Origin: Bacteroidetes bacterium UBA1947 | GTDB taxonomy: Bacteria > Bacteroidota > Bacteroidia > Chitinophagales > Chitinophagaceae | DNA: 49,632 bases | Reading direction: 5' to 3' | Assembly: GCA_002336915.1 (NCBI GenBank) | Contig: DDET01000022.1 | Location: 1 to 49,632 of the forward strand | Shown: in pieces, positions 34,153 through 42,838 of the stretch | Position numbering within the stretch: the stretch's first letter is position 1 | Layout of the letters: each line of letters begins with the position of its first letter | The notes under the pieces: model-generated | The model's input: only the letters and a program-made list of their open reading frames with translations | What the model was told of the DNA's origin: nothing | The model's database searches: none | Position numbers and translations under genes: made by a program

Positions 34153-35176
34153 TGTTGTCCGTGTTTGATGGTTCAAGGTCTACGGTGTCATCTGCCTGTT
34201 CGCCTACATATAAAGTCTCTACCTCGGTGGCATTAAGGTGATATTCTTCCTTTAGCCATTTGGCATAGAGGGCTTTGTAGCCATGCGTTACGTACACATT
34301 TTCTGCAGCGGTATCTTTTATGGCGGTATTTAGTTGTTCCCAATCGGCGTGGTCTGATAAGACGAAGCCACGGTCGGCGCCCTGCCTGCGGCGCGTGCCG
34401 CGTAGTTGCATCCAGCCACTGCATACACCCAGCCGGTAGGGTTCCAGCTTACGGAGCCATGAAGTATTAGAGGCTGATGGTGGAGCGATGATCATGGCAC
34501 CTTGTATTTCCTTGCGGTCTGTTTCGTGAGTAATGCGCCTGGTGTTAGGTAGCGTTGCCCCAGTAGCTGTGTATAGCGCATTTACATTATCGACAGCACC
34601 ATGGGTAAATATATTGCCGATAGCAGGGTCTAATTTGTTGATCACTCTCTGGGCTTTGCCGAGTGCGTAGGCTAACAGCACCGAGTTCTTTCCTTCCTCC
34701 TTGTTTTGCCGCCACCAGTTGTTTATATCATCATGAACCAGTTGCGGAGCGGGGAAATTATATATGGGGAGGCCGAAGGTGCTTTCTGTGATGAAGCTGT
34801 TGCATTTTACGGGTTCGAAAGGCGTTGAGATGCCGTCGTCCTGCAATTTGTAGTCGCCGCTCACTAGCCAAACCTCACCCTTGTATTCCAGCCGGACCTG
34901 TGCCGAGCCCCAAATGTGCCCGGCGGGATGCAGGCTGATCTTTACGCCATTGATCTCAATTATCTCGCCATATCCTGTGCCTTGAATATTTATATCTGCC
35001 CCAAGCCGGAATTTCATTACAGGTACAGAAAGATGATGGGCAAGGTATGAACCCATGCCTATGCGTGCATGGTCGGAGTGGGCATGCGTAATAATGGCCT
35101 TGTCAACGGGCTGCCAGGGGTCAATATATATCCCTGCCTGTGCACAGTAAATACCTTTATTGTCAAATGCGATCAT
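34136..35176 (-). CDS. Ligase-associated exonuclease, metallo-beta-lactamase fold
   Basis: The 346-residue protein has the metal-binding signature THAHSDHARIG (His31, His33, Asp35, His36) and GHIWGSAQV and VSGDYKLQ further on, typical of the beta-CASP-related MBL nucleases; near the C-terminus LSDHADWEQL and VTHGYKALYAKWL follow. Homologues from the lig/lhr/mpe cluster are Mn2+-dependent 5' DNA exonucleases. It is the first gene of the operon and its ATG at 35176 lies about 107 bases behind a TACTTTTG promoter box. Gene order exo-lig-lhr-mpe is the standard one. Confidence 0.9.
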   Translation of the reverse strand: MIAFDNKGIYCAQAGIYIDPWQPVDKAIITHAHSDHARIGMGSYLAHHLSVPVMKFRLGADINIQGTGYGEIIEINGVKISLHPAGHIWGSAQVRLEYKGEVWLVSGDYKLQDDGISTPFEPVKCNSFITESTFGLPIYNFPAPQLVHDDINNWWRQNKEEGKNSVLLAYALGKAQRVINKLDPAIGNIFTHGAVDNVNALYTATGATLPNTRRITHETDRKEIQGAMIIAPPSASNTSWLRKLEPYRLGVCSGWMQLRGTRRRQGADRGFVLSDHADWEQLNTAIKDTAAENVYVTHGYKALYAKWLKEEYHLNATEVETLYVGEQADDTVDLEPSNTDNNEGIQ

Positions 35177-35283
35177 GATATATTAACAATTAGCCCTGTT
35201 AAGAAGTTCAGCATCAATACGAAACTAAAATTGTACCACTGTGGCTGCCGTTTAAAAAATATTTCCTGCACTTGTCCGGTTCG

Positions 35284-35291
35284 CAAAAGTA
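35284..35291 (-). promoter_or_regulatory. -7 box (TACTTTTG) of the DNA repair operon
   Basis: Exact TAnnTTTG match on the minus strand, giving a leader of roughly 100 bases before the exonuclease ATG. It lies in the divergent spacer 35177-35367 shared with the YCII gene. Confidence 0.45.
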
Positions 35292-35367
35292 ACAGCGTCA
35301 TAATATTGAAAAGCATGCCGGAGGGCATTAAAGCTCATTTAATTATTAACTTTAAAAAAAGAAACAC

Positions 35368-35715
35368 ATGAAAGAGTATTTATTAGTATTCAGGAGCGGA
35401 ACCAGCCATGATGCCGTTCGCACGCCGGAACAGATGGCCAAAAACATGGAAAGCTGGAAGAACTGGATAGGTTCCATAGCACAGGAAGGCAAGTTCATAG
35501 GAGGGCAGCCACTTATGGGCGAGGGCAGGGTACTAAGCCAGAAAGGCGCACATATTACCGATGCTCCATTTGCCGAAGGTAAAGAAGTGGTAAATGGCTA
35601 CCTGCTCATAAATGCTGCCGACTACGATGAAGCGGTAAGGTTCTCAAAAGCCTGCCCGATATTTGACGACAACGGGACCGTGGAAGTGCGCGAAATAGCC
35701 AAAATGGACATGTAG
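35368..35715 (+). CDS. YCII-related (DGPF-type) protein
   Basis: A 115-residue dimeric alpha/beta-barrel type protein: MKEYLLVFRSGT at the start, a central helix (MAKNMESWKNWIGSIAQEG), GGQPLMGEGRVLSQ, then KEVVNGYLLINAADYDEAVR and an ending GTVEVREIAKMD. This is the YCII/DGPF family. Genes of this family sit beside ECF42-type sigma factors in many bacteria, as here (54-base spacing). The biochemical activity is not known; the link to the sigma factor suggests a stress or metabolite response. The ATG at 35368 follows an A-rich tract. Confidence 0.85.
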   Translation: MKEYLLVFRSGTSHDAVRTPEQMAKNMESWKNWIGSIAQEGKFIGGQPLMGEGRVLSQKGAHITDAPFAEGKEVVNGYLLINAADYDEAVRFSKACPIFDDNGTVEVREIAKMDM

Positions 35716-35769
35716 CAAATTAAAGCCTGCTTAACATGCGGGCTGTAATTTTACCTAAAAAGACAGATA

Positions 35770-37053
35770 TTGCCCGGAGCCACGGATACGAAACAGGATG
35801 TACTGCAAGTTATTGCCGACATCACAAGAGCAGAATCGGGTAAGCTCGTTTCTGTACTCACCCGTATATTTGGCCCGCATAATCTTACGATGGCGGAAGA
35901 TGCAGTGCAGGATGTCTTGCTCAAAGCAATAGAACATTGGCAGGTGCAGGGGATACCGGAGCATCCCGCCGCCTGGCTCTACCGGGCCACGCGCAACAGG
36001 GCGATCGACGTTGTACGAAAGAACCGCAGGCAGCAAACTTTTGCCACAGATATCAATTTATTGCTGGATTCTGAATATACTACCGCCGTAACGCTTGATG
36101 ATTGTTTTAAAGAGAACGAGATAAGGGACGATATGCTGCGTATGATGTTTGCCTGTTGCCACCCGGCAATAAGCAGGGAAGGGCAGATAGCATTAGTATT
36201 AAAAACACTGAGTGGCTTAAGTGTGGCGCAGATAGCACGAGCATTTATCACAAAGCCGGATGCAATAGAGAAACGCCTGTACCGCGCGAGGATGGCATTT
36301 AGAGAAAATAATATATCGCTCGAGATGCCGTCGGGCAATGCACTACAAGAACGCCTTGATAATGTGCTGGAGACCATATACCTGCTTTTCAATGAAGCAC
36401 ATAGCGCATCATACCATGATAGCCTTACAAGGGAGGACCTGGCACATGATTGTATAAGACTGAACGGCCTGCTTACAGAACACGAAGCAACGAACCTGCC
36501 ACGTACCAATGCATTGCTCGCTTTGCTTTGTTTTCATACGGCCAGACTATCGAGCAGAGTTGATGCGCATGGCGACCTGCAACTGATAAGCAAGCAGGAC
36601 AGGAGCCTATGGGACAGGGAACTGATAGAGAAGGGTGTATGGCACCTGAACCGCTCAGCGACGGGTGATGTGATCAGCCAGTACCACCTTGAAGCGGCAA
36701 TAGCATATGAACACTGCAAGGCAGGTAAATATGAAGACACAGACTGGAAAATGATCCTTAGCTATTACGACTTGCTTGCAAAGCTTGCACCATCGCCGGT
36801 GGTGCTGCTGAACAGGGCCATCGCGGTAAAGGAACTGGAAGGGCCACAGGCGGCACTGGATATCATCAGGAACATACCCGGGATAGACTATTTGCAAAAC
36901 TATTACCTGCTGCATGCGATACTTGGCGAACTAAATGCACAAACAGGTAAAAAGGAAAAGGCAGCGGGCCACTATGAGAAAGCCCTGAAGCTGGCAGTAT
37001 CGGGAGCGGAACGCAAGTTCATCCAACAGCGGATGGAAGAAGTAATGAAATAA
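35770..37053 (+). CDS. ECF RNA polymerase sigma factor, ECF42-like with TPR-type C-terminus
   Basis: The 427-residue protein has a sigma-70 region 2 (about residues 15-90; NLTMAEDAVQDVLLKAIEHW, AAWLYRATRNRAIDVVRK), region 4 (about 115-180; LVLKTLSGLSVAQIARAF, KRLYRARMAFRENN) and an extra 220-residue C-terminal part with helical repeats (LLAKLAPSPVVLLNRAIAVK, YYLLHAILGELNAQTGKK). This long extension is the mark of ECF42 sigma factors, which have no anti-sigma factor and need the extension for activity. The start is a TTG at 35770; the next in-frame ATG would remove part of region 2. It stands between YCII and VOC genes, its usual neighbours and likely targets. Confidence 0.87.
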   Translation: MPGATDTKQDVLQVIADITRAESGKLVSVLTRIFGPHNLTMAEDAVQDVLLKAIEHWQVQGIPEHPAAWLYRATRNRAIDVVRKNRRQQTFATDINLLLDSEYTTAVTLDDCFKENEIRDDMLRMMFACCHPAISREGQIALVLKTLSGLSVAQIARAFITKPDAIEKRLYRARMAFRENNISLEMPSGNALQERLDNVLETIYLLFNEAHSASYHDSLTREDLAHDCIRLNGLLTEHEATNLPRTNALLALLCFHTARLSSRVDAHGDLQLISKQDRSLWDRELIEKGVWHLNRSATGDVISQYHLEAAIAYEHCKAGKYEDTDWKMILSYYDLLAKLAPSPVVLLNRAIAVKELEGPQAALDIIRNIPGIDYLQNYYLLHAILGELNAQTGKKEKAAGHYEKALKLAVSGAERKFIQQRMEEVMK

Positions 37054-37100
37054 ACGGAAAATCGATTCAAACATTTATAACCAAACTAAAAACAAAAAAC

Positions 37101-37487
37101 ATGGAAAGCACAGCAAATGCACTTAACTGGTTCGAGATCCCTGCCAAAGACATAAACAGGGCAAAGAAATTTTATGACAGCATTTTTAATGCAGAGTTGA
37201 CATTGATGCCGGAAATGATGGGGATGAAAATGGCTGGTTTCCCCATAGATAATATGAGCGGGAAAGTGGGTGGCGCACTGGTACAAAGCGACATGCACAA
37301 ACCATCGGCCGATGGTGCAGTTGTATACCTCAACGCTAATCCTTCAATACAGGAAGTGATAGACCGCATTGAGCCGGCCGGTGGCCAGGTGGTGATGCCA
37401 AAAACACAAATAAGCCCCGAAATAGGCTATATGGCGTTTTTCACCGATTCTGAAGGTAATAAGGTTGGCCTGCACGCAAACGGTTAA
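37101..37487 (+). CDS. VOC (glyoxalase/bleomycin resistance-like) family protein
   Basis: The 128-residue product has two beta-alpha-beta-beta-beta units: ALNWFEIPAKDINRAKKFYD and a MMGMKMAGFPID strand in the first, VVYLNANPSIQEVIDRIEPAGGQV and MAFFTDSEGNKVGLHANG in the second. The His and Glu ligands of true glyoxalase I are not placed clearly (the first strand has Asn/Trp rather than His), so it may be a binding or resistance protein rather than an enzyme. Its position behind the sigma factor suggests it is part of the same regulon. It ends with a strong terminator. Confidence 0.83.
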   Translation: MESTANALNWFEIPAKDINRAKKFYDSIFNAELTLMPEMMGMKMAGFPIDNMSGKVGGALVQSDMHKPSADGAVVYLNANPSIQEVIDRIEPAGGQVVMPKTQISPEIGYMAFFTDSEGNKVGLHANG

Positions 37488-37500
37488 TTAATATTCGATT

Positions 37501-37546
37501 AATAAAGTCCCCACAATCATGCAATTGCGGGGACTTTATTTTTTAA
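37501..37546 (+). terminator. Rho-independent terminator
   Basis: AATAAAGTCCCCACAAT pairs with ATTGCGGGGACTTTATT (one A/C mismatch) over a 6-base loop and is followed by TTTT. It ends the YCII/sigma/VOC unit. The rest of the gap up to 37760 is AT-rich, with a TACCTTTA near-match to the -7 box at about 37720, and holds no other feature I can see. Confidence 0.9.
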
Positions 37547-37760
37547 GACCAGCTATTAATACCTAACGATTCCTGATTTTTTGCTGTCTTTTTAGACTAC
37601 TACATCTATTCGAGGCAAAATAGCCGTACAAATAAATGTAATACACCCCATAAAACTACCTAATCAATAACTTATACAACAAAAAATAATTATATATTAA
37701 TTACGCAAGCGGAAAAAACCATACCTTTAAAAAACTCAATATTCAAGCAAATACTTACTT

Positions 37761-40700
37761 ATGAAGTTTTCTACAAAATTGTGGAGCAGGATAGTGCCTG
37801 TTTCGTTATGGTGTTGCATGCTGGCTATCCCTGTGCAGGCGCAGCAAAAAACAGACAATAATGTATTATCTGTTGAAAAGAATTCAAGAGACAATACGGT
37901 TAAGGCGATCAGGTTCTCTGAAAATTCCGACTTGCGTGCAGACCAGGCGCAGGCAATTTTTGCAAAATACCTGCCGCTAAACGAGGCGACCGACAAAATG
38001 GTGTTACGCAACAAAACACTTACCAAGGCGGGTGTGCTTACCGAGCGTTACGATCAATATTACAAAGGCATAAAGATCGAAAGGGGTAATTATGTAATAG
38101 TGTCAAAAAACGGCACTGTCAGCTACATGATGGGCAACTTCTATAAAACAGACGCAAGCCTTTCTACGCAAGCTGCGCTTACAGCCGGTACTGCCTTCAA
38201 TTATGCGCTGGAGAATATAGACGCCAAAAAATACATGTGGCAGGATGCGGGCATGGAGCAGCTTATCAAAACAAGGTATAACAAAGCTGATACAAGCTAC
38301 CTGCCAACAGGCAAGCTTGCCTGGATAGAAGATTGCTCCACCGGGGTACCGGATGGCAGGCTGCACCTGGCTTATTCATTTGACATATACGCAATGGAAC
38401 CACTGGGCAGATATGTTACCTATGTTGATGCCATGACGGGCAAAATACTTTACAAGAACCCACTCATCAAACATACCGCAGCCACCGGCGTGTCGTTATA
38501 TAGTGGTACGGTGCCTATGTCGACTGCATTTACAGGTGGCAACTATAAGCTGTATGATTCTACAAGAGGTAATGGTATACATACCCTAAACCTGAACAAT
38601 GGTACTAACTATGCCGGTGCTACTGAATTTACGAATGCCACTACGATATGGCTGACGGCAAAGGCCGAACGTGATGCACACTGGGCTACACAAAATATAT
38701 ACGACTACTGGAAAAATGTACAGGGCCGACTGAGCTATGATAATGCGGATGCCATATTGATGAGCTATGTGCATTACAGCACCAACTATGATAATGCATT
38801 TTGGGATGGTTCTGAAATGACTTATGGTGATGGTTCAGGCCTGCCCTGGGGTTTCTCTCCACTTACATCTCTTGATGTGGCTGCGCATGAAATAGGGCAT
38901 GGAGTATGTGAGTATACAGCAGGCCTCGACTACATGGTTGAATCAGGAGCAATGAATGAAGGCTTCAGCGATTGCTGGGGAGCAGTGATAGAAAATTATG
39001 CTAACCCGCATGAGGTGGATGCCGTAGCAAAGTCTACATGGGACATGGGTGAGGAAATAGGGTCTACTCCTTTGCGCAGTATGTCTGATCCTACTTTACA
39101 CGGGGATCCGGGAACTTACGGCGGCCCCAACTGGTTTGACGTTGTAGGCTGTACGCCGAGCGGGGGTAATGATCAATGTGGTGTACATACGAACAGTGGA
39201 GTACTTAACCACTGGTTTTACTTTGTGTGCGTGGGCGATACCGGCACCAACGATATAGGTAATCCCTATAGTGTACCTGCAATAGGTATTCTTGAAGGCG
39301 CGGACATTCTTTACCAAACGGAGCTGTCATTGACCAACAGCTCAACATATGCAGACTGCCGTACAGCCTCGATAGCTGCTGCAGCTGCCCTGTACGGTGC
39401 ATGCTCGCAGGAAGTGCAGACAGTGACGCACGCCTGGTATGCAGTGAATGTAGGTCCTGAATATGTGCCCTGCCAGCCCCAACTTGGATTTACACAAGAC
39501 ACTGTGAACATTACAGAGTGGGCAAACACAACGTCTTGCCAGGGATATACAACAGTGTACATGCCGATTGCAGTAGTAGGATTGCCCCCGCAAGGTGGGA
39601 GCCCGGTAGTGAAGGCTGTCCAGACAGGTGGTAATGCCGTTTTAGGTGTTGACTATGTAATGCTCAACGATTCTGCCACATTCGCTATGGCAGTTGCTCC
39701 GGATACCCAGTTCATAGGTGTAAAGATATTTGACAACGGTGCGATAAATGATGATAGGGACATATTGTTCACCTTGTCGCTCAATGCTAACGGAAGTAAC
39801 TCTACGCTTGATCCAACGTTGAACGACATGCACATTTTCGTAAAAAATAATGACAATCCTCCAACATCGGGTTCGAGCGGTACATATACCATTACCGGAC
39901 CTAATACTGTGACAGGCAATATGACCTCGCCGTTCTTCAGCAGTAATGAAATGGCACGCACACAGTATATAATAACTGCTGCCGAGATGAGTGCTGCAGG
40001 TATACTTCCCGGGGTGCCGATCACGTCTGTCGGGTTTACCGTGTCTACTAAGAATTCCACGCAGCCGTTCAACGGCTATACCATAAGCATGGGTAATACC
40101 AGTGTTACAGACATGACGACCAGTTTTGTAACAACAGGGCTTACACAGGTGTACAGCAACAACTACTCTACCGTTGCAGGTGTAAATACTATTCCTTTTA
40201 CCACTCCCTTCGTGTGGGATGGCGTTAAGAATGTAGTGATGAACATTTGCTTCACTAACCCAACAGCAGGCCCAAGTAATGACAGGGTTGATGCATTTAC
40301 GGTGGTGGACGATGTAACTACCCATTCTAACTCAAATGCAGCGCCATCAGGTTGCGGCCTTGCTTACAATGGTGCAAACACATCAAATGCGAAGCCTGTT
40401 ATGATATTCTCGCAGACCATTCCGCCGACATTGATCGAAACAAGCGCATCAAGCCAAAGGCCATGGCCTGTGAAACCCGGACAAGAAGTTTATTTCTACT
40501 CCACGGCGGACAGCCAGCTGATAGCGGGAATGAAGAACCAGGTGGATAGCCTTGGTTGCGTGGATGCATCGGTTACACAAGCAGGTAATGGCTTTACACC
40601 CTTCGGCACGTTTGCACCGGTGAACAGGTCATTAAAAGAGTTTGAGATAACTGCCACCGCGAACACGAACAGCACATACACCGCAATGCTTTATTTAACA

Positions 40701-41183
40701 GATGCTGAACTGAACGCTGCTACCACGGCTAACCTGCGGATATTAAAAACAAACGCTGCAACAGATGCAGGCATTAATATGGGCAACACACAGATCGTTA
40801 CTCCTACTGTTACCCCGTTCACATCGTTCACGGAATTCTCGGGTAACTTTACAGGCTTCTCCCGTTTCTTCTTTATCGACGGTCCCGTTACATTACCGGT
40901 ATCTGTTGGTAATGCAAATAACACGGCCGGCGATATACATGTGGATAATAATCCGTTCCATGACAATATCAATATGTCTTATCATTTGACAACGGATACG
41001 AAGATCGGCATTAAGCTGATGGACATTACAGGTAAAGTGTTGTATAGCAACGAGCGCACGATCAGCCGGGATCAAAATCATTTTACTATAGATTGTGGTA
41101 ACATGTACCTGGCCACAGGTAACTATATACTGCAGGTTGTTACACCATCGGGTGTGCTTAACCAGAAGATGGTAAAACAATAA
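37761..41183 (+). CDS. Thermolysin-like M4 metallopeptidase with T9SS type A sorting domain
   Basis: The 1140-residue secreted protease has a signal peptide (about residues 1-28, ending VQAQ), an FTP/PepSY-type propeptide (about 60-210) and a peptidase M4 domain (about 245-570). The zinc site is complete: His376, Glu377 and His380 in HEIGH, and Glu400 in MNEGFSD, 24 residues after the first His as in thermolysin. The catalytic-His region is GVHTNSGVLNHWF. A Calx-beta-like domain (about 575-695) and further beta domains follow. The final 80 residues are a type A T9SS tag (DIHVDNNPFHDNINMSY, IGIKLMDITGKVLYS). It is predicted to be active as an extracellular protease after propeptide removal. 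Confidence 0.92.
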   Translation: MKFSTKLWSRIVPVSLWCCMLAIPVQAQQKTDNNVLSVEKNSRDNTVKAIRFSENSDLRADQAQAIFAKYLPLNEATDKMVLRNKTLTKAGVLTERYDQYYKGIKIERGNYVIVSKNGTVSYMMGNFYKTDASLSTQAALTAGTAFNYALENIDAKKYMWQDAGMEQLIKTRYNKADTSYLPTGKLAWIEDCSTGVPDGRLHLAYSFDIYAMEPLGRYVTYVDAMTGKILYKNPLIKHTAATGVSLYSGTVPMSTAFTGGNYKLYDSTRGNGIHTLNLNNGTNYAGATEFTNATTIWLTAKAERDAHWATQNIYDYWKNVQGRLSYDNADAILMSYVHYSTNYDNAFWDGSEMTYGDGSGLPWGFSPLTSLDVAAHEIGHGVCEYTAGLDYMVESGAMNEGFSDCWGAVIENYANPHEVDAVAKSTWDMGEEIGSTPLRSMSDPTLHGDPGTYGGPNWFDVVGCTPSGGNDQCGVHTNSGVLNHWFYFVCVGDTGTNDIGNPYSVPAIGILEGADILYQTELSLTNSSTYADCRTASIAAAAALYGACSQEVQTVTHAWYAVNVGPEYVPCQPQLGFTQDTVNITEWANTTSCQGYTTVYMPIAVVGLPPQGGSPVVKAVQTGGNAVLGVDYVMLNDSATFAMAVAPDTQFIGVKIFDNGAINDDRDILFTLSLNANGSNSTLDPTLNDMHIFVKNNDNPPTSGSSGTYTITGPNTVTGNMTSPFFSSNEMARTQYIITAAEMSAAGILPGVPITSVGFTVSTKNSTQPFNGYTISMGNTSVTDMTTSFVTTGLTQVYSNNYSTVAGVNTIPFTTPFVWDGVKNVVMNICFTNPTAGPSNDRVDAFTVVDDVTTHSNSNAAPSGCGLAYNGANTSNAKPVMIFSQTIPPTLIETSASSQRPWPVKPGQEVYFYSTADSQLIAGMKNQVDSLGCVDASVTQAGNGFTPFGTFAPVNRSLKEFEITATANTNSTYTAMLYLTDAELNAATTANLRILKTNAATDAGINMGNTQIVTPTVTPFTSFTEFSGNFTGFSRFFFIDGPVTLPVSVGNANNTAGDIHVDNNPFHDNINMSYHLTTDTKIGIKLMDITGKVLYSNERTISRDQNHFTIDCGNMYLATGNYILQVVTPSGVLNQKMVKQ

Positions 41184-41200
41184 AATATCCTTAATAGTTA

Positions 41201-41238
41201 ATGCAATAGGCGCTTTTATAGCGCCTATTGCATTTTTA
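41201..41238 (+). terminator. Rho-independent terminator of the M4 peptidase gene
   Basis: A perfect 13-bp stem (ATGCAATAGGCGC, 41201-41213, with 41221-41233), 7-base loop and a T-run. It isolates the peptidase from the ABC operon that starts at 41275. Confidence 0.93.
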
Positions 41239-41274
41239 TCCATTACTGTGTAGGTTTATAGCTATTCTAACAGC

Positions 41275-42045
41275 ATGAAACAGCAGAGGTCCAAATCAAA
41301 TTTCCTGTTGCCACTTATTGTCATACTTGGCTTTTTGCTTGTGTGGTACCTGGTGTGTTTTTTTAAGATGGTACCGGCGTACCAGTTGCCGTCACCCGGT
41401 GATGCCGCAAGAAGCATTAAGGAAGAGATATTGGCGGGCCGGCTGGCCAATGATATCATTGCCTCGCTTTGGCGGGTAACTATTGGTTTTGTATTGTCGG
41501 CAGGCCTGGGCATACCCTTTGGATTATGGCTTGGGCAGCATGCACGGTCACGGCAGGCATTGACGCCTATTCTTAATTTCTTTCGTTTCCTTTCACCGCT
41601 TGCATGGATACCCTTTGCGATACTGTGGTTCCATATTGGTGATAAGCCGGCGATCTTCCTGATATTTATGGCTGCATTTTTCCCCATGGTAATATCGATC
41701 ATGACAGCGGTGGCGAGTATACCCAGTATTTACTTTCGCGTAGCGCGCGATTACAACTATAAGGGAACTGAATTGCTCACCAAAGTAACTTTTCCTGCTG
41801 TGCTGCCACAGATCATCACTGCAATGCGCGTAAGTTATGGCATAGCCTGGGTGGTAATAGTAGCTGCAGAAATGGTGGGCTGCCAGGATGGGTTGGGATA
41901 TGGTATATGGGATGCGCGTAATGGCCTGAGACTGGATACTGCGATATCTTACATGGTGGTGATAGGACTGCTGGGGCTAGCGATGGACCGGTTACTTTCA
42001 CAATTGACAAAACTACCGAACATACGCTGGGGTTATGACAGATAA
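41275..42045 (+). CDS. ABC importer permease, NitT/TauT (SsuC) type
   Basis: The 256-residue protein has six membrane segments and the EAA loop that contacts the ATPase (YNYKGTELLTKVTFPAVLPQIIT, about residues 160-182). Sequence such as PSPGDAARSIKEEI near the start and LTPILNFFRFLSPLAWIPFAI in the middle matches permeases for sulfonates, taurine, nitrate and related small anions. The substrate cannot be fixed. It overlaps the ATPase gene by 11 bases and is the first gene of the operon. Confidence 0.88.
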   Translation: MKQQRSKSNFLLPLIVILGFLLVWYLVCFFKMVPAYQLPSPGDAARSIKEEILAGRLANDIIASLWRVTIGFVLSAGLGIPFGLWLGQHARSRQALTPILNFFRFLSPLAWIPFAILWFHIGDKPAIFLIFMAAFFPMVISIMTAVASIPSIYFRVARDYNYKGTELLTKVTFPAVLPQIITAMRVSYGIAWVVIVAAEMVGCQDGLGYGIWDARNGLRLDTAISYMVVIGLLGLAMDRLLSQLTKLPNIRWGYDR

Positions 42046-42838
42046 TAAACTAAAAAGCCGCCTGGCGTTCAATAATATATCGCACAGCTACGGCGAACTG
42101 CCGGTGCTGCAAAACCTGAGCTTCACGGTAAACCCGGGTGAATTTGTAGCCTTGGTTGGCCCATCGGGTTGTGGTAAGACCACCTTGTTGAATATTTTAT
42201 CAGGCTACTTGAAACCTACTTCCGGTACGCTGGAGCACCAGGGCGTCATTCGTACCGTGTACCAATCGGACGGGCTTTTCCCATGGCTTACGGTTTCTGA
42301 AAATATAAGTATGGGTTTACGCCCGGTGACAAATACAGAGGAGCATGGGAAACAACTGCGTGAGCTGTTTGAACTGATACACTTGCAGGGTTTTGAGAAC
42401 CATTATCCTCATGAATTATCGGGCGGTATGCGCCAGCGTGTCGAAATAGCACGCGCATTGGCCGGCGATTCGGACATTTTGCTGATGGACGAGCCGTTTT
42501 CGGCGCTCGATTACCAAACGCGCTTGCGTATGAGATGGGAGCTGGTGCGCCTGCTGGCACAGCGTAAACGTACCGTGGTATTTGTAACCCATGACATTGA
42601 AGAGGCGGCGCAACTTGCAGACCGCGTGTTTGTGCTTTCCAAGCGACCGGCCGTAATAAGCAGGGAATTTGTTATTAATTCAGCGAAACCGCGCAACCTT
42701 ACCGACCCTGCAGTGATAGCTGCAATGAAGGCAATATTGAGCCAACTGGGCCTGCAGGCCTGGGATGGCGATACAAGAACTATCTTTGACGATAATATAA
42801 GCCCGGATACCAAACCGGGAAAAGGAGAAATGTCATGA
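42035..42838 (+). CDS. ABC importer ATPase, NitT/TauT (SsuB) type
   Basis: The 267-residue ATPase has Walker A GPSGCGKTT (about residues 46-54), Q-loop VYQSDGLFPWLTVSENI, signature LSGGMRQRVEIARAL, Walker B ILLMDEPFSALD and a switch His in VTHDIEEAAQLADRV. The LFPWLTV and DEPFSALDYQTR forms are typical for the nitrate/sulfonate/taurine group. The stop codon overlaps the start of the next gene by four bases (ATGA), so translation is coupled. Confidence 0.93.
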   Translation: MTDNKLKSRLAFNNISHSYGELPVLQNLSFTVNPGEFVALVGPSGCGKTTLLNILSGYLKPTSGTLEHQGVIRTVYQSDGLFPWLTVSENISMGLRPVTNTEEHGKQLRELFELIHLQGFENHYPHELSGGMRQRVEIARALAGDSDILLMDEPFSALDYQTRLRMRWELVRLLAQRKRTVVFVTHDIEEAAQLADRVFVLSKRPAVISREFVINSAKPRNLTDPAVIAAMKAILSQLGLQAWDGDTRTIFDDNISPDTKPGKGEMS

